From contig NZ_FOXE01000009.1 of the NCBI RefSeq assembly GCF_900115635.1, positions 56,605 to 120,604 on the forward strand: a DNA stretch of 64,000 bases, read 5' to 3'. Position numbers and translations under genes: made by a program. Source of the stretch: Oscillibacter sp. PC13. GTDB taxonomy: Bacteria; Bacillota; Clostridia; Oscillospirales; Oscillospiraceae. Shown one piece after another: positions 51,648 through 60,239 of this stretch. Positions within the stretch are counted from its first letter, which is position 1. Each line of letters opens with the position of its first letter. Below the pieces are notes generated by a model. That model saw nothing but the letters and a program-made list of their open reading frames with translations, searched no databases and had not been told where the DNA came from.

Positions 51648-51676
51648 ATTATAGTACATAGCGCGTGAAATTGCAA
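51648..51676 (-). promoter_or_regulatory. Promoter of murC
   Basis: Minus strand: TTGCAA (51676-51671), 17 bp, TATAAT (51653-51648); start expected near 51641, inside the cca leader. Confidence 0.8.
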
Positions 51677-51697
51677 CTGGAAAGGGCGGTGAAAACC

Positions 51698-53029
51698 GTG
51701 GTGGAAATGCCAAAATACGTCCTGGAGATACTGAAAACACTGGCGGCGGGCGGACACGAGGCGTGGTGTGTGGGAGGCTGCATCCGGGACAGCCTGCTGG
51801 GCCGGATACCAGAGGATTGGGATGTGACCACCGATGCCCTGCCGGAGGAGACGCTGGCGTTGTTTCCCGGGCGTGCCGTCCCCACAGGGCTGCGCCACGG
51901 TACAGTCACCGTCCGGCTGCCGGGCAGCAATCCGGTAGAAGTCACCACCTACCGGGTGGACGGGGCTTACCACGACCACAGACGTCCGGAGTCCGTCTCT
52001 TTTACCAGATCCCTGGAAGAGGATTTAAAACGCCGGGACTTCACTGTCAACGCCATGGCCCTGGGGCTGGACGGCACGCTGCGGGATCCGTTCGGGGGAC
52101 AGATGGATCTGCGGCGGGGAATCTTGCGGTGTGTGGGAGATCCGGATCGGCGCTTTCAGGAGGACGCACTGCGGATACTGCGGGGTCTCCGGTTTGCGGC
52201 AGTGCTGGGCTTTTCCATCGATCCGGCCACGGCGGATGGCCTCCATCGCAGCCGGGCGCTGCTGGAGGAGATTGCCTCAGAGCGCATCTGGGCGGAGCTG
52301 CAAAAGCTCCTGTGCGGCAAAGCTGCGGCCGCCATACTGCGGGAATATCCGGATGTGCTGGGGGTATTTTGGCCGGAGGTGCTGCCCATGGTTGGCTTTG
52401 ACCAGCGCAACCGTCATCACTGCTTTGATGTTTGGGAGCACACACTTCGCGCCCTGGAAGCGGTGGAGCCGGAGATGGTGCTCCGCTGCACCATGCTGCT
52501 CCACGACATTGGAAAGCCCTCCTGTTTCACCATGGACGCAGAGGGAAACGGCCATTTTTATGGTCATCCGGCGGTGAGTCGGGATCTGGCGGACGGCATG
52601 CTCCGCCGGCTGAAGTGCGGCAATGCCGATCGGGAGACGGTGCTTCGCCTGGTGGAGTGGCACGACCGGAACATTCCACGGACGGACCGGGGCCTCCGCC
52701 GGGCGCTGCGGGCGCTGGGAGAGGAGGATCTCCGGCGGCTGCTGGCGGTGAAGCGGGCGGATAACCTGGCGCAGGCGGTGGAATTCCGGGGCATGCAAAA
52801 GGAAATCAATCTGGCGGAGGACATGATGAACCGCCTGCTGGAGGAGAAAGCCTGCGTTTCCCTGGGGCAGCTGGCGGTGAATGGCCGGGATTTGACGGAA
52901 CTTGGCTATGCGGGTCCAGCCGTGGGACAGATCCTGAATCGGCTGCTGGACGCAGTGGTGGAGGGGGTCGCACCGAATAACAGGGAGGCCTTGCTCCAGT
53001 ATATCCAAAAGATGGAGACTTCAAAATAA
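51698..53029 (+). CDS. cca: CCA-adding tRNA nucleotidyltransferase with HD domain
   Basis: 443 residues. Class II nucleotidyltransferase head: EAWCVGGCIRDSLLGRIPEDWDVTTDA, LRHGTVTV and RRDFTVNAMALGLDGTLRDPFGG; neck with RFQEDALRILRGLRFAAVLGF; then an HD domain (HHCFDVWEHT, LLHDIGKPSCF, FYGHPAVS). Start is uncertain: GTG 51698 has GGCGGTG 6 bases upstream; ATG 51707 fits the family opening (MPKYVLEIL). A GTG at 51665 lies on the murC -35 box and is unlikely. Confidence 0.93.
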   Translation: MVEMPKYVLEILKTLAAGGHEAWCVGGCIRDSLLGRIPEDWDVTTDALPEETLALFPGRAVPTGLRHGTVTVRLPGSNPVEVTTYRVDGAYHDHRRPESVSFTRSLEEDLKRRDFTVNAMALGLDGTLRDPFGGQMDLRRGILRCVGDPDRRFQEDALRILRGLRFAAVLGFSIDPATADGLHRSRALLEEIASERIWAELQKLLCGKAAAAILREYPDVLGVFWPEVLPMVGFDQRNRHHCFDVWEHTLRALEAVEPEMVLRCTMLLHDIGKPSCFTMDAEGNGHFYGHPAVSRDLADGMLRRLKCGNADRETVLRLVEWHDRNIPRTDRGLRRALRALGEEDLRRLLAVKRADNLAQAVEFRGMQKEINLAEDMMNRLLEEKACVSLGQLAVNGRDLTELGYAGPAVGQILNRLLDAVVEGVAPNNREALLQYIQKMETSK

Positions 53030-53055
53030 AAGCGGCGCGGTCACGGAAAGGAATC

Positions 53056-53084
53056 TTGCAATTTTTCCATAAAACCGCTATACT
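53056..53084 (+). promoter_or_regulatory. Promoter of the EamA-type transporter leader
   Basis: TTGCAA at 53056-53061 and TATACT at 53079-53084, 17-bp spacing; about 205 bases of untranslated leader follow. Confidence 0.82.
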
Positions 53085-53090
53085 GGAAAA

Positions 53091-53250
53091 GTATTTTACA
53101 AGTAATTTGGATGCTCTGTGTCCGGGCGATGAGGCTTCAGGCCTTGGGCCGGGGTGATCCGGATGGCTGTTTTGATAGCTGTTCGGCACAACATTATCAA
53201 AAACGGGTGCGCACCTACCGGCAGTAAGGCGATTCTTACTGCCGGTTTTG
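53091..53250 (+). ncRNA. Riboswitch-like attenuator leader, class unknown
   Basis: Between a strong promoter and the transporter gene lies a GC-rich folded segment (CCGG...CCTTGGGCCGG...CCGG around 53131-53163, and a GATAGC.../TTATC region to about 53200) that ends in a complete terminator: ACCGGCAGTAAG (53217-53228) pairs with CTTACTGCCGGT (53235-53246), then TTTTGCTT. A terminator inside a leader implies conditional readthrough. It does not match guanidine-I, fluoride, TPP, SAM or other classes I can recall. Confidence 0.55.
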
Positions 53251-53296
53251 CTTGTCTGCCGCCCGCCCAACAGAGAACATGGAGGTGCTTGCCATA

Positions 53297-53719
53297 ATGG
53301 AATATAATTGGCCCATTGTGCTGATTGTTGTGTCCAATGTCTTTTACCATGTCTGCTCCAAATCCACGCCGGCGGACGTACATCCGCTGGCCTCCCTTAC
53401 GGTGACGTATCTTGTAGGGGCGGCGGTCTCTACCGGACTGTATCTGCTGCTGAACCGTGGAGGCAGCCTGCTTGCGGAATACCGCTGCCTGAACTGGAGC
53501 AGCGTTGTGCTGGGGCTGGCCATCGTGGGACTTGAGGCCGGATCCATTTATATGTACAAGGCCGGCTGGAACATCAGCACGGGCCAGCTGATCCACAGTT
53601 CGATTCTTGCGGTCGTCCTGATTCTGATTGGGTACGTTTTTTACCATGAGGCTATCACCGGCACGAAGATTGCCGGGGTTCTGGTGTGCATGGCGGGACT
53701 GTATCTCATTAACCGGTAA
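53297..53719 (+). CDS. Small EamA/DMT-type transporter
   Basis: 140 residues, four or five spans, a half-size member of the drug/metabolite transporter superfamily. YNWPIVLIVVSNVFYHVCSKSTP opens it; LGLAIVGLEAGSIYMYKAGWNISTG and YHEAITGTKIAGVLVCMAGLYLI are the EamA hallmarks. Such halves work as dimers; the substrate is unknown. ATG at 53297 follows GGAGGTG. Its control by the attenuator leader suggests induction by a ligand it exports or imports. Confidence 0.85.
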   Translation: MEYNWPIVLIVVSNVFYHVCSKSTPADVHPLASLTVTYLVGAAVSTGLYLLLNRGGSLLAEYRCLNWSSVVLGLAIVGLEAGSIYMYKAGWNISTGQLIHSSILAVVLILIGYVFYHEAITGTKIAGVLVCMAGLYLINR

Positions 53720-53751
53720 GGGACGGCAGCTGAGAGCTTTACAAGGCAAAG

Positions 53752-53782
53752 CCTCCGGAACCGATTGGTTCCGGAGGTTTTT
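53752..53782 (+). terminator. Intrinsic terminator of the transporter gene
   Basis: CCTCCGGAACC (53752-53762) pairs with GGTTCCGGAGG (53767-53777), loop GATT, then five T residues. Confidence 0.9.
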
Positions 53783-53804
53783 GGCTGCTGTGTGGACATA
53801 CCGG

Positions 53805-54698
53805 TCAGGACAGGACAGGGAGATGGTAATCCGAGAGCACCTTCCGCAGCCGGGCAAGGCTGGCCTCCGTCGGTTCGCATAGGGGAAGGCGCAGGGGACC
53901 CACATCAAAGCCCAGCAGATTCAGAGCCGTCTTTACCGGGATGGGGTTTACCTCGCAGAACATGGCGTCGCAGAAGTCCTTCAGCTCCAGCTGAAGCTGT
54001 CCGGCGGCGGCAAAATCGTTAGAGAGGCACAACTGTATCAGATCATGCATTTCCCGGGGAAGGATGTTGGCCACCACGGAAATGACACCCTTGCCGCCCA
54101 GCATGCAGATGGCGGCCGCCTCGTCGTCGTTGCCGGACCAGATGAAAAGGTCATCTGCGCAGAGGCTACGGGTCTTCTGGATGTTGCTGAAGTTCCCGCT
54201 TGCCTCCTTCACGCCGTTGATGTTGGGATGCTCCGCCAGGATGGCATAGGTCTCCGGAGCCATGGCGACGCCGGTACGGGAGGGGACATCATAGAGAATC
54301 ACCGGAACGTGCACAGCATCTGCAATCACCTGATAGTGCCGCACCAGGCCCTTTTGGGTGGCCTTATTGTAGTAAGGGGTCACCACCAGCAATCCATCGG
54401 CCCCGGCCCGCTCTGCATCCCGGGAGAGAGCGACGGCGTTTTCCGTGGAGTTGGATCCGCTGCCGGCGATTACCGGAACCCGGCCGTCTACATACTCCAC
54501 GCAGAACTCCACGGTGCGCATCCGTTCCCGGTAGCTCATGGTACTGGCTTCGCCGGTGGTGCCGCAGACAATGATGGCATCCGTGTGGTTTTCCAGCTGA
54601 AAGTCGATGAGCCGCCGCAGGGCAGCAATATCAACGGTTTCCTTTGTAAAGGGCGTGACAATCGCTACGCCAGAACCCGTAAAGAGAGGTTCCTTCAC
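53805..54698 (-). CDS. dapA: 4-hydroxy-tetrahydrodipicolinate synthase
   Basis: Condenses pyruvate with aspartate semialdehyde on the way to lysine, diaminopimelate and dipicolinate. 297 residues, TIM barrel: VTPFTKETVDIAALRRLIDFQ, CGTTGEASTMS, TPYYNKATQKGL with the catalytic Tyr, the Schiff-base Lys in NINGVKEASGN, and GGKGVISVVANILP. GTG start at 54698 with AAGGAGA 11 bases upstream. Downstream partner of asd, from which it is separated by the tandem repeats. Confidence 0.95.
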   Translation of the reverse strand: MKEPLFTGSGVAIVTPFTKETVDIAALRRLIDFQLENHTDAIIVCGTTGEASTMSYRERMRTVEFCVEYVDGRVPVIAGSGSNSTENAVALSRDAERAGADGLLVVTPYYNKATQKGLVRHYQVIADAVHVPVILYDVPSRTGVAMAPETYAILAEHPNINGVKEASGNFSNIQKTRSLCADDLFIWSGNDDEAAAICMLGGKGVISVVANILPREMHDLIQLCLSNDFAAAGQLQLELKDFCDAMFCEVNPIPVKTALNLLGFDVGPLRLPLCEPTEASLARLRKVLSDYHLPVLS

Positions 54699-54752
54699 AG
54701 AATATCAGTCTCCTTTTCCAAATAAAATATGTGAATGGATACGATATGGACG

Positions 54753-54795
54753 TCAAAACGGCCTGCCGCAGTCAGCGGCAAGCCGTTTCTTTCGT
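54753..54795 (-). terminator. Terminator-like hairpin between asd and dapA
   Basis: AACGGCTTGCCGC pairs with GCGGCAGGCCGTT on the minus strand, followed by TTTTG. It could end the asd transcript or attenuate dapA. Confidence 0.65.
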
Positions 54796-54824
54796 ACGTA
54801 GACAAATAGCAGATGGGTCCCAGC

Positions 54825-55092
54825 GGTGACTGTCAGGTCACTGCTGAGCCGCCGCTCATGCGGCGAACAAGCGGTTTCGCAGACGGCGAAACCCTTGAAA
54901 CGGACGGGCTTTGCCCGGACGTTTGAGTGGAATGCGGGGTCCCCGGCGGTGACCGTCAGGTCACTGCTAAGCCGCCGCTCATGCGGCGAACAAGCGGTTT
55001 CGCAGACGGCGAAACCCTTGAAACGGACGGGCTTTGCCCGGACGTTTGAGTGGAGTGGGGGGTCCCCGGCGGTGACCGTCAGGTCACTGCTG
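54825..55092. repeat. Tandem 123-bp repeat, two full copies plus a part
   Basis: Copies at 54825-54947 and 54948-55070 differ at only four positions; a third copy is cut off at 55071-55092 and contains the asd stop codon. Each copy holds several hairpins: CGCCGC/GCGGCG, GTTTCGC/GCGAAAC, CGGGC/GCCCG and GTGACC/GGTCAC. The period is a multiple of three, so a spurious ORF with 41-residue repeats appears on the minus strand. Confidence 0.95.
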
Positions 55093-56178
55093 GGGCTCGA
55101 TGTAACCCTTTGCGCACAGCAGCTCCGCCAGCAGCACCGCGCCGCCGGCCGCGCCCCGGAGGGTGTTGTGGGAGAGGCAGACAAACTTATAATCGTACTG
55201 GGTATCGGGCCGCAGACGGCCGATGGAGACTGCCATGCCGTGCTCCAGGTTTCGGTCCAGCTTCGTCTGGGGGCGGTTCTCCTCCTCAAAATAGTGGAGG
55301 AACTGCTTGGGGGCGGAGGGGAGGTTCAGCTCCTGGGCGGGGCCGGAGAAGGCGGCCCAGTCGGCCTTAATCTGGTCGATGGAGGGCTTGCAGCCATCCT
55401 TGAACTTCATGAACACAGCGGCCATGTGGCCGTCCTGGCAGGCCACCCGGATGCACTGGGCGGTAATGGAGGGGCCGTCCGCCTTGACAATTTTTCCGTT
55501 TTCCACATGGCCCCACAGCTTCAAAGGCTCCTGCTCGCTCTTTTCCTCTTCGCCGCCGATGTAGGGGATGCAGTTATCCACCATCTCGGGCCAGCGCTGG
55601 AAGGTCTTGCCGGCGCCGGAGATGGCCTGATAAGTACAGACCAGCACCTGCTCCAGACCATACTTCTTCAGGGGATGCAGGGCCGGGACGTAGCTCTGGA
55701 GGGAGCAGTTGGACTTGACGGCGATAAAACCCCGCTTCGTCCCCAGGCGCTTGCGCTGGTCGTCGATGACGGCGATGTGCTCGGCGTTGAGCTCCGGCAC
55801 TACCATGGGAACGTCGTCCGTCCAGCGGTTGGCGGAGTTGTTGGAGACGATGGGACACTCCAGCTTGGCGTACTTCTCCTCCAGCGCACGGATTTCCTCT
55901 TTTTTCATATCCACGGCGCAGAAGCAGAAATCCACCAGCTTCGCCAGCTTCTCGGCGTCGGCCTCCGCGTCCAGCACGACGATGTTTTTGGCCTCCTCGG
56001 GCATGGGGATGTCCAGAGCCCAGCGGCCCTCCACGGCTTCTGCATAGGGCTTCCCGGCACTGCGGGTGCTGGCGGCGATGGCGGTGAGCTGGAACCAGGG
56101 ATGGTTTTCCATCAATGTGATAAACCGCTGGCCCACCATACCGGTGCCGCCGATGATGCCGACTTTGTACTGTTTCAT
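55084..56178 (-). CDS. asd: Aspartate-semialdehyde dehydrogenase, 360-residue type
   Basis: 364 residues, the longer branch shared with archaea and fungi rather than the Bacillus form. NADP motif VGIIGGTGMVGQRF at residues 6-19, SNNSANRW, catalytic Cys in AVKSNCSLQSYVPALHPL, YQAISGAGK, and the late His region GHMAAVF. CAGGAGGAGAC precedes ATG at 56178. It feeds hom and dapA. Its stop codon lies within the partial third repeat. Confidence 0.95.
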   Translation of the reverse strand: MKQYKVGIIGGTGMVGQRFITLMENHPWFQLTAIAASTRSAGKPYAEAVEGRWALDIPMPEEAKNIVVLDAEADAEKLAKLVDFCFCAVDMKKEEIRALEEKYAKLECPIVSNNSANRWTDDVPMVVPELNAEHIAVIDDQRKRLGTKRGFIAVKSNCSLQSYVPALHPLKKYGLEQVLVCTYQAISGAGKTFQRWPEMVDNCIPYIGGEEEKSEQEPLKLWGHVENGKIVKADGPSITAQCIRVACQDGHMAAVFMKFKDGCKPSIDQIKADWAAFSGPAQELNLPSAPKQFLHYFEEENRPQTKLDRNLEHGMAVSIGRLRPDTQYDYKFVCLSHNTLRGAAGGAVLLAELLCAKGYIEPQQ

Positions 56179-56243
56179 ACTATGTCTCCTCCTGCTGCAT
56201 TGTTACGCCGGGAAGGGCAAAACCGGTTCCCGTCGAATTTTGG

Positions 56244-56272
56244 TTGAATGTGGCGCCGCTTTGTACTATAAT
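56244..56272 (+). promoter_or_regulatory. Promoter of the SpoIID-family gene
   Basis: TTGAAT at 56244-56249 and TATAAT at 56267-56272, 17-bp spacing. Confidence 0.7.
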
Positions 56273-56378
56273 ATTTCAAGATTGGAAATTGGAAGGCGTG
56301 TACTTCCGGCACGGACATTTGTATGTATGTTAGCATACTTTTTCGGTGCCGTCAAGGCTGTGGATATTGGGAGGATTC

Positions 56379-58052
56379 ATGAAAAAGCTGCTTTGGACCA
56401 CACTGCTCGTTGTGACATTTTTCGCCTTTTATGCAGTTTCCGCCTCCGCCGTGGTGAACGACACGGTAAAGGTGGGCCTGAAATACGGTTCCGGCGCCCT
56501 GTTTTCCGCCAACCTGGAAAACGCGGTGGGCAGCGGATACGAATTCGGATACTTTGACGCGGACCGGGATTTTGTGGCCCTGGGGGAGACGGAGGAGACC
56601 ACCCTCTCCATGACCGCCGCCGGCACCATTTATATGAACAGCAGCGGCGTCTACTCCGACGCCGTGCCTGCGGGCAGCTACCGGGTGCTGGGGGCATACC
56701 ACGCCCAGCTGGACGGCTTCGGCTCCTTTGAGGAGGCCCAGGAGGAAGCACAGAATCACGACGACGCCTATCCTGCTTACATTTCAGGAGAGTATGTGGT
56801 ACGGGTGGGGTGCTACGCCGACCGGGACGAGGCGGAGGACATGGCCGCGGACATCGGCGGCGAGGCGGTGAAGTCCGGTTCCACCGGCGTGCTGGTGACA
56901 TGCACCAAAAGCACGGAGGTCCTGTTTGAATTTGATTGCCAGGGGGCCGTGAATCTGGGCGTCCTGCCCCAGAGCCGGCGGGAGAGCGCTGTCACCTGGT
57001 TCAAAGGGTATAAGTACTACGGCGGATTTGAGTACGTCCGGGTCACCGGCGGAAGCCTGAACGTCATCAACGTGGTGGAGCTGGAGGACTATGTGAAGGG
57101 CGTGGTGCCCTATGAGATGCCGGGGGACTGGCCCCTGGCGGCGCTGGAGGCCCAGGCGGTCTGCGCCCGGAACTTTGTCTGCCGCACTACCAAGCATTTG
57201 AGCCTTTACGGCTTTGATGTGTGCAACACAACGGACTGCCAAGTATACTATGGCGTAGGCAACGGAAGTGTGTATCCCTCCGAGCGGAGCGACGAGGCGG
57301 TGGAGAATACCGCCGGGGTTTGCATGTACTATGACGGCGAGCTGGTAGAGGCGGTGTACCACTCTTCTGACGGCGGCGCCACCGAGGATGCCGCCAACGT
57401 CTGGGGCAGCGAAGTGCCGTACCTGAAGGGAAAGGCCGACCCCTATGAGGCGATGACCACCATCCCCAATTACGGCTACACCGTCACCTATACCATGGCG
57501 GAGCTGACCTGGGTGCTGCAGAACAGCGGATATTCCATCGGCACGGTGGAGGATGTGATCATCTCGGAGCAGACGGCCCAGGGAAATGTATACAAGGTGA
57601 CCTTTGTGGACACCTCCGGCAGGACCCTCACTGTGAAGGGAGACGACGCCCGCATGGCCTTTTACTCCACCACCTACGGCAAAAACGTCCGCAGCCTGCG
57701 GTTTGAGATTGTGGGCGGCAGCAGCGGAAGCGGAGGAAGCTGCTATGTCAACGGCACCGGAAACCGCCTGAGCAGTCTGGACGGGGTGTCCGTCATCTCC
57801 GGAAGCGGCACCGTCAGCCAGCTGACGGGAGACAGCGCCAGCGTGGTAACTGCCTCCGGCACGGGGACGGTGACAGCAGGGGGCGGAAACAACGGCACCT
57901 CCGGCGTCCGGAATGGAAGCCTTACCATCATCGGCACCGGCAACGGCCACAATGTGGGGCTCAGCCAGTACGGTGCAAAGGCCATGGCGGAGCAGGGCTA
58001 CGACTACCAGGATATTCTGGAATTTTACTATACAGACGTCACCGTCGGGTGA
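56379..58052 (+). CDS. SpoIID/LytB-domain protein
   Basis: 557 residues, exported. Signal peptide (1-24, ending SASA). A SPOR-like stretch EYVVRVGCYADRDEAEDMAADIG lies near 135-160. The SpoIID domain runs from about 225: VINVVELEDYVKGVVPYEMPGDWPLAALEAQAVCARNF, then VYHSSDGGATEDAANVWGSEVPYLKG, and closes with GNGHNVGLSQYGAKAMAEQGYDYQDILEFYYTDV. SpoIID is a lytic transglycosylase needed for engulfment; this longer vegetatively promoted form may act elsewhere in wall turnover. ATG at 56379 follows GGGAGG. queA follows after 15 bases. Confidence 0.9.
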   Translation: MKKLLWTTLLVVTFFAFYAVSASAVVNDTVKVGLKYGSGALFSANLENAVGSGYEFGYFDADRDFVALGETEETTLSMTAAGTIYMNSSGVYSDAVPAGSYRVLGAYHAQLDGFGSFEEAQEEAQNHDDAYPAYISGEYVVRVGCYADRDEAEDMAADIGGEAVKSGSTGVLVTCTKSTEVLFEFDCQGAVNLGVLPQSRRESAVTWFKGYKYYGGFEYVRVTGGSLNVINVVELEDYVKGVVPYEMPGDWPLAALEAQAVCARNFVCRTTKHLSLYGFDVCNTTDCQVYYGVGNGSVYPSERSDEAVENTAGVCMYYDGELVEAVYHSSDGGATEDAANVWGSEVPYLKGKADPYEAMTTIPNYGYTVTYTMAELTWVLQNSGYSIGTVEDVIISEQTAQGNVYKVTFVDTSGRTLTVKGDDARMAFYSTTYGKNVRSLRFEIVGGSSGSGGSCYVNGTGNRLSSLDGVSVISGSGTVSQLTGDSASVVTASGTGTVTAGGGNNGTSGVRNGSLTIIGTGNGHNVGLSQYGAKAMAEQGYDYQDILEFYYTDVTVG

Positions 58053-58067
58053 AGAACAGGAAACGAC

Positions 58068-59093
58068 ATGAAAACCAGTGATTTTGCCTATGAACTGCCC
58101 CAGGAGCTGATTGCCCAGACCCCCATCGAAAAGCGGGACACCTCCCGCCTGATGACGCTGGACAAGAGGACCGGCACCTGGGAGCATCACCATTTCTATG
58201 AGCTGCCGGACTTTTTGCGCCCCGGCGACTGCCTGATTTTAAACGATTCCAGAGTGCTGCCGGCCCGGCTTTTGGGTCAGCGCCTGCCCGGCGGCGGCGC
58301 CTGCGAGGTGCTGCTTTTAATCGACCGGGGAGAGAAAACCTGGGAGTGCCTGGTGCGGCCGGGCCGGAAGATGAAGCCGGGGACAAAGCTTTCCTTCGGC
58401 GGCGGAGAGCTGACTGCGGAGGTGACGGCGGAGCTGGAGGGCGGCAACCGCCTGGTCCGCTTCGATTACGAGGGGATTTTTCTGGAGGTGCTGGAGCACC
58501 TGGGCAAAATGCCGCTGCCGCCCTACATCAAGGAGGAGCTCCAGGACCAGGAGCGGTATCAGACCGTGTATTCCAAGGTGGTGGGCAGCGCGGCGGCTCC
58601 CACGGCGGGACTGCACTTTACACCGGAGTTACTGGAAAAAATCGCCCAAATGGGCGTTGGCATCGGGTATGTGACCCTCCACGTGGGGCTTGGCACCTTC
58701 CGCCCCGTGAAGGAGGACAATATCGAGGAGCACCCCATGCACAGCGAGTTCTGCACGATTCCACAGGAGACGGCGGACCTCATCAACCGGACAAAGGCCG
58801 GGGGCGGGCGGTGTATCTGCGTGGGCACCACCTCCTGCCGGACGCTGGAATCCTGGGCGGGAGAGGACGGCCACATGGAGGCCAGGGCCGGGTGGACAAA
58901 CATTTTCATCTACCCCGGTTACCGCTTCAAGGTGCTGGACGCCCTGGTGACCAATTTCCACCTGCCGGAGTCCACCCTCATCATGCTGGTGTCCGCCCTG
59001 GCGGGACGGGAGCACACGCTGGCCGCCTATGAGGAAGCGGTGAAGGAGCGGTATCGGTTCTTCTCCTTCGGCGACGCCATGTTCATCCATTGA
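58068..59093 (+). CDS. queA: S-adenosylmethionine:tRNA ribosyltransferase-isomerase
   Basis: Queuosine pathway enzyme that adds the epoxycyclopentane moiety to preQ1 in tRNA. 341 residues: [93 protein letters not shown] and the end [10 protein letters not shown] are all family blocks. AACAGGAAAC precedes ATG. Cotranscribed with the SpoIID gene. Confidence 0.96.
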   Translation: MKTSDFAYELPQELIAQTPIEKRDTSRLMTLDKRTGTWEHHHFYELPDFLRPGDCLILNDSRVLPARLLGQRLPGGGACEVLLLIDRGEKTWECLVRPGRKMKPGTKLSFGGGELTAEVTAELEGGNRLVRFDYEGIFLEVLEHLGKMPLPPYIKEELQDQERYQTVYSKVVGSAAAPTAGLHFTPELLEKIAQMGVGIGYVTLHVGLGTFRPVKEDNIEEHPMHSEFCTIPQETADLINRTKAGGGRCICVGTTSCRTLESWAGEDGHMEARAGWTNIFIYPGYRFKVLDALVTNFHLPESTLIMLVSALAGREHTLAAYEEAVKERYRFFSFGDAMFIH

Positions 59094-59106
59094 TGCATAC
59101 GAGATC

Positions 59107-59140
59107 AAAGGCTGGCCTCCGCTGGGAGGTCAGCCTTTTT
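59107..59140 (+). terminator. Intrinsic terminator of the SpoIID-queA unit
   Basis: AAGGCTG.CCTCC pairs with GGAGG.CAGCCTT around GCTG, then five T residues. Confidence 0.88.
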
Positions 59141-59224
59141 ATATGCATTAAAAAATGATAATTTTCAATATGTGTAAAGTGGAATCACACAACAAAATAT
59201 AGGGGGATTTTGAGATGGAAAAAA

Positions 59225-59935
59225 TCAGAGGCGGCGGATAGAACCGTCATGGATCACATAAGCTTCGCCGACAATTTCACTTTTTCCGTCCTTCAGCTGT
59301 ACATAGCTCCCATCCGGCAGGGCATAGAAGGTCCTGCCCATACTGTCCGGCAGGGCAACGTCCTCAATCAGGCGCTTTCCCTCTAAAACTTGATCCTTCA
59401 AAAGCTGATAGTGAGGGAGAATCATGATGTCGGTAAGCCCAAGCCCATCTGGAAACCGATCGTAGGAGGGGTCTTCAAAGTCGCCCTCCCACTCCGGCTG
59501 GGCGTACACTACCTTTGCGCTGTTCATGGAGCCGCCGCTGATGCCGATTAGCACACCGTCAAAGCTCCGGATCAGATCCTTCAGGCCAAGGCGACGGAAA
59601 AAGCGGTTTTGGGTGAGGGTGTGTCCGCCGGATAAAATGACAACGTCGCTCTCCGCCAGCAGGGAGGGAAGCGCATCCGCGCTGCGGCTGTCACAGAGGG
59701 CGAAGCTGGACAAGGAGAGGCCGCTCATGGGAAGGGACACTAAAAAGTTTCGGCGCATCCCGTCATTTTCGGCGGAGTTGTCCGGCTCTGCGCAAATCAA
59801 GAGGCAGTGGGCCTTCTCCGGCCAGACTGCGGACAAGCGGTCCAAAAAGCCGTTCTCCTCACTGAGCCTGCATGGCTTCCGGACGCCGCCCTCCAGATAG
59901 GATCCGCCGGGGCTGCTGGTCAAAAAAGCAATCAT
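59225..59935 (-). CDS. Peptidase family S51 (dipeptidase E-like)
   Basis: 236 residues, a class I glutamine-amidotransferase-like fold. The nucleophile elbow is GVLIGISGGSMNSAK, with Ser in place of the amidotransferase Cys, as in S51 peptidases; SDVVILSGGHTLTQNRFFRRLGLKD precedes it and ILPHYQ carries the probable catalytic His. Likely cleaves N-terminal Asp dipeptides. ATG at 59935 follows ATGGAGC; ten further upstream codons are not conserved. Single gene. Confidence 0.85.
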   Translation of the reverse strand: MIAFLTSSPGGSYLEGGVRKPCRLSEENGFLDRLSAVWPEKAHCLLICAEPDNSAENDGMRRNFLVSLPMSGLSLSSFALCDSRSADALPSLLAESDVVILSGGHTLTQNRFFRRLGLKDLIRSFDGVLIGISGGSMNSAKVVYAQPEWEGDFEDPSYDRFPDGLGLTDIMILPHYQLLKDQVLEGKRLIEDVALPDSMGRTFYALPDGSYVQLKDGKSEIVGEAYVIHDGSIRRL

Positions 59936-59965
59936 TTTTTCTGCTCCATTCCTGAAGGTACACAT

Positions 59966-60133
59966 GTATCCGCGGCTGTGTCTGAGCGTAATGTAGCAGA
60001 ATTTGGGGGAAGCGTCAAGAAAAAAGAAGCGTTCCGTCGTCCAACATACAGGCTGGTTAGCTGCGCGTTTGCCGTCGCAGTCTTCAGCAAAAATACATCC
60101 TACAGAAATATAAGTACCCTAAAAATTTGGATA
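59966..60133. other. Intergenic segment without recognised features
   Basis: Spacer upstream of the S51 gene and of the palindrome. No credible ORF, and no clear promoter boxes for the leftward S51 gene. Confidence 0.4.
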
Positions 60134-60169
60134 TTTTAAACAAGAATTTTGTGGCATTCTTGTTTAAAA
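60134..60169. promoter_or_regulatory. 14-bp perfect inverted repeat upstream of the permease promoter
   Basis: TTTTAAACAAGAAT (60134-60147) and its exact complement (60156-60169) with an 8-bp spacer. It ends 6 bases before the -35 box, so it is a candidate regulator-binding site. Confidence 0.6.
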
Positions 60170-60175
60170 GTGGGG

Positions 60176-60204
60176 TTGTTTTTGCTGAATGGGTTGTGTA
60201 TCAT
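60176..60204 (+). promoter_or_regulatory. Promoter of the permease unit
   Basis: TTGTTT at 60176-60181 and TATCAT at 60199-60204, 17-bp spacing; a 400-base leader follows. Confidence 0.6.
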
Positions 60205-60239
60205 AAATACAGCAAGACAAACAGAGGTCCAAAACAACT

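Noticed and set aside
54753..55289. Minus-strand ORF with three 41-residue repeats ending at 54753
   Set aside because: The repeats are produced by the 123-bp DNA period, the upper part overlaps asd in another frame, and no ribosome site or homology is seen.
59216..59242. Eight-codon ORF after AGGGGG near 59216
   Set aside because: Too short to support as a gene and no regulated gene follows; it overlaps the S51 peptidase end.
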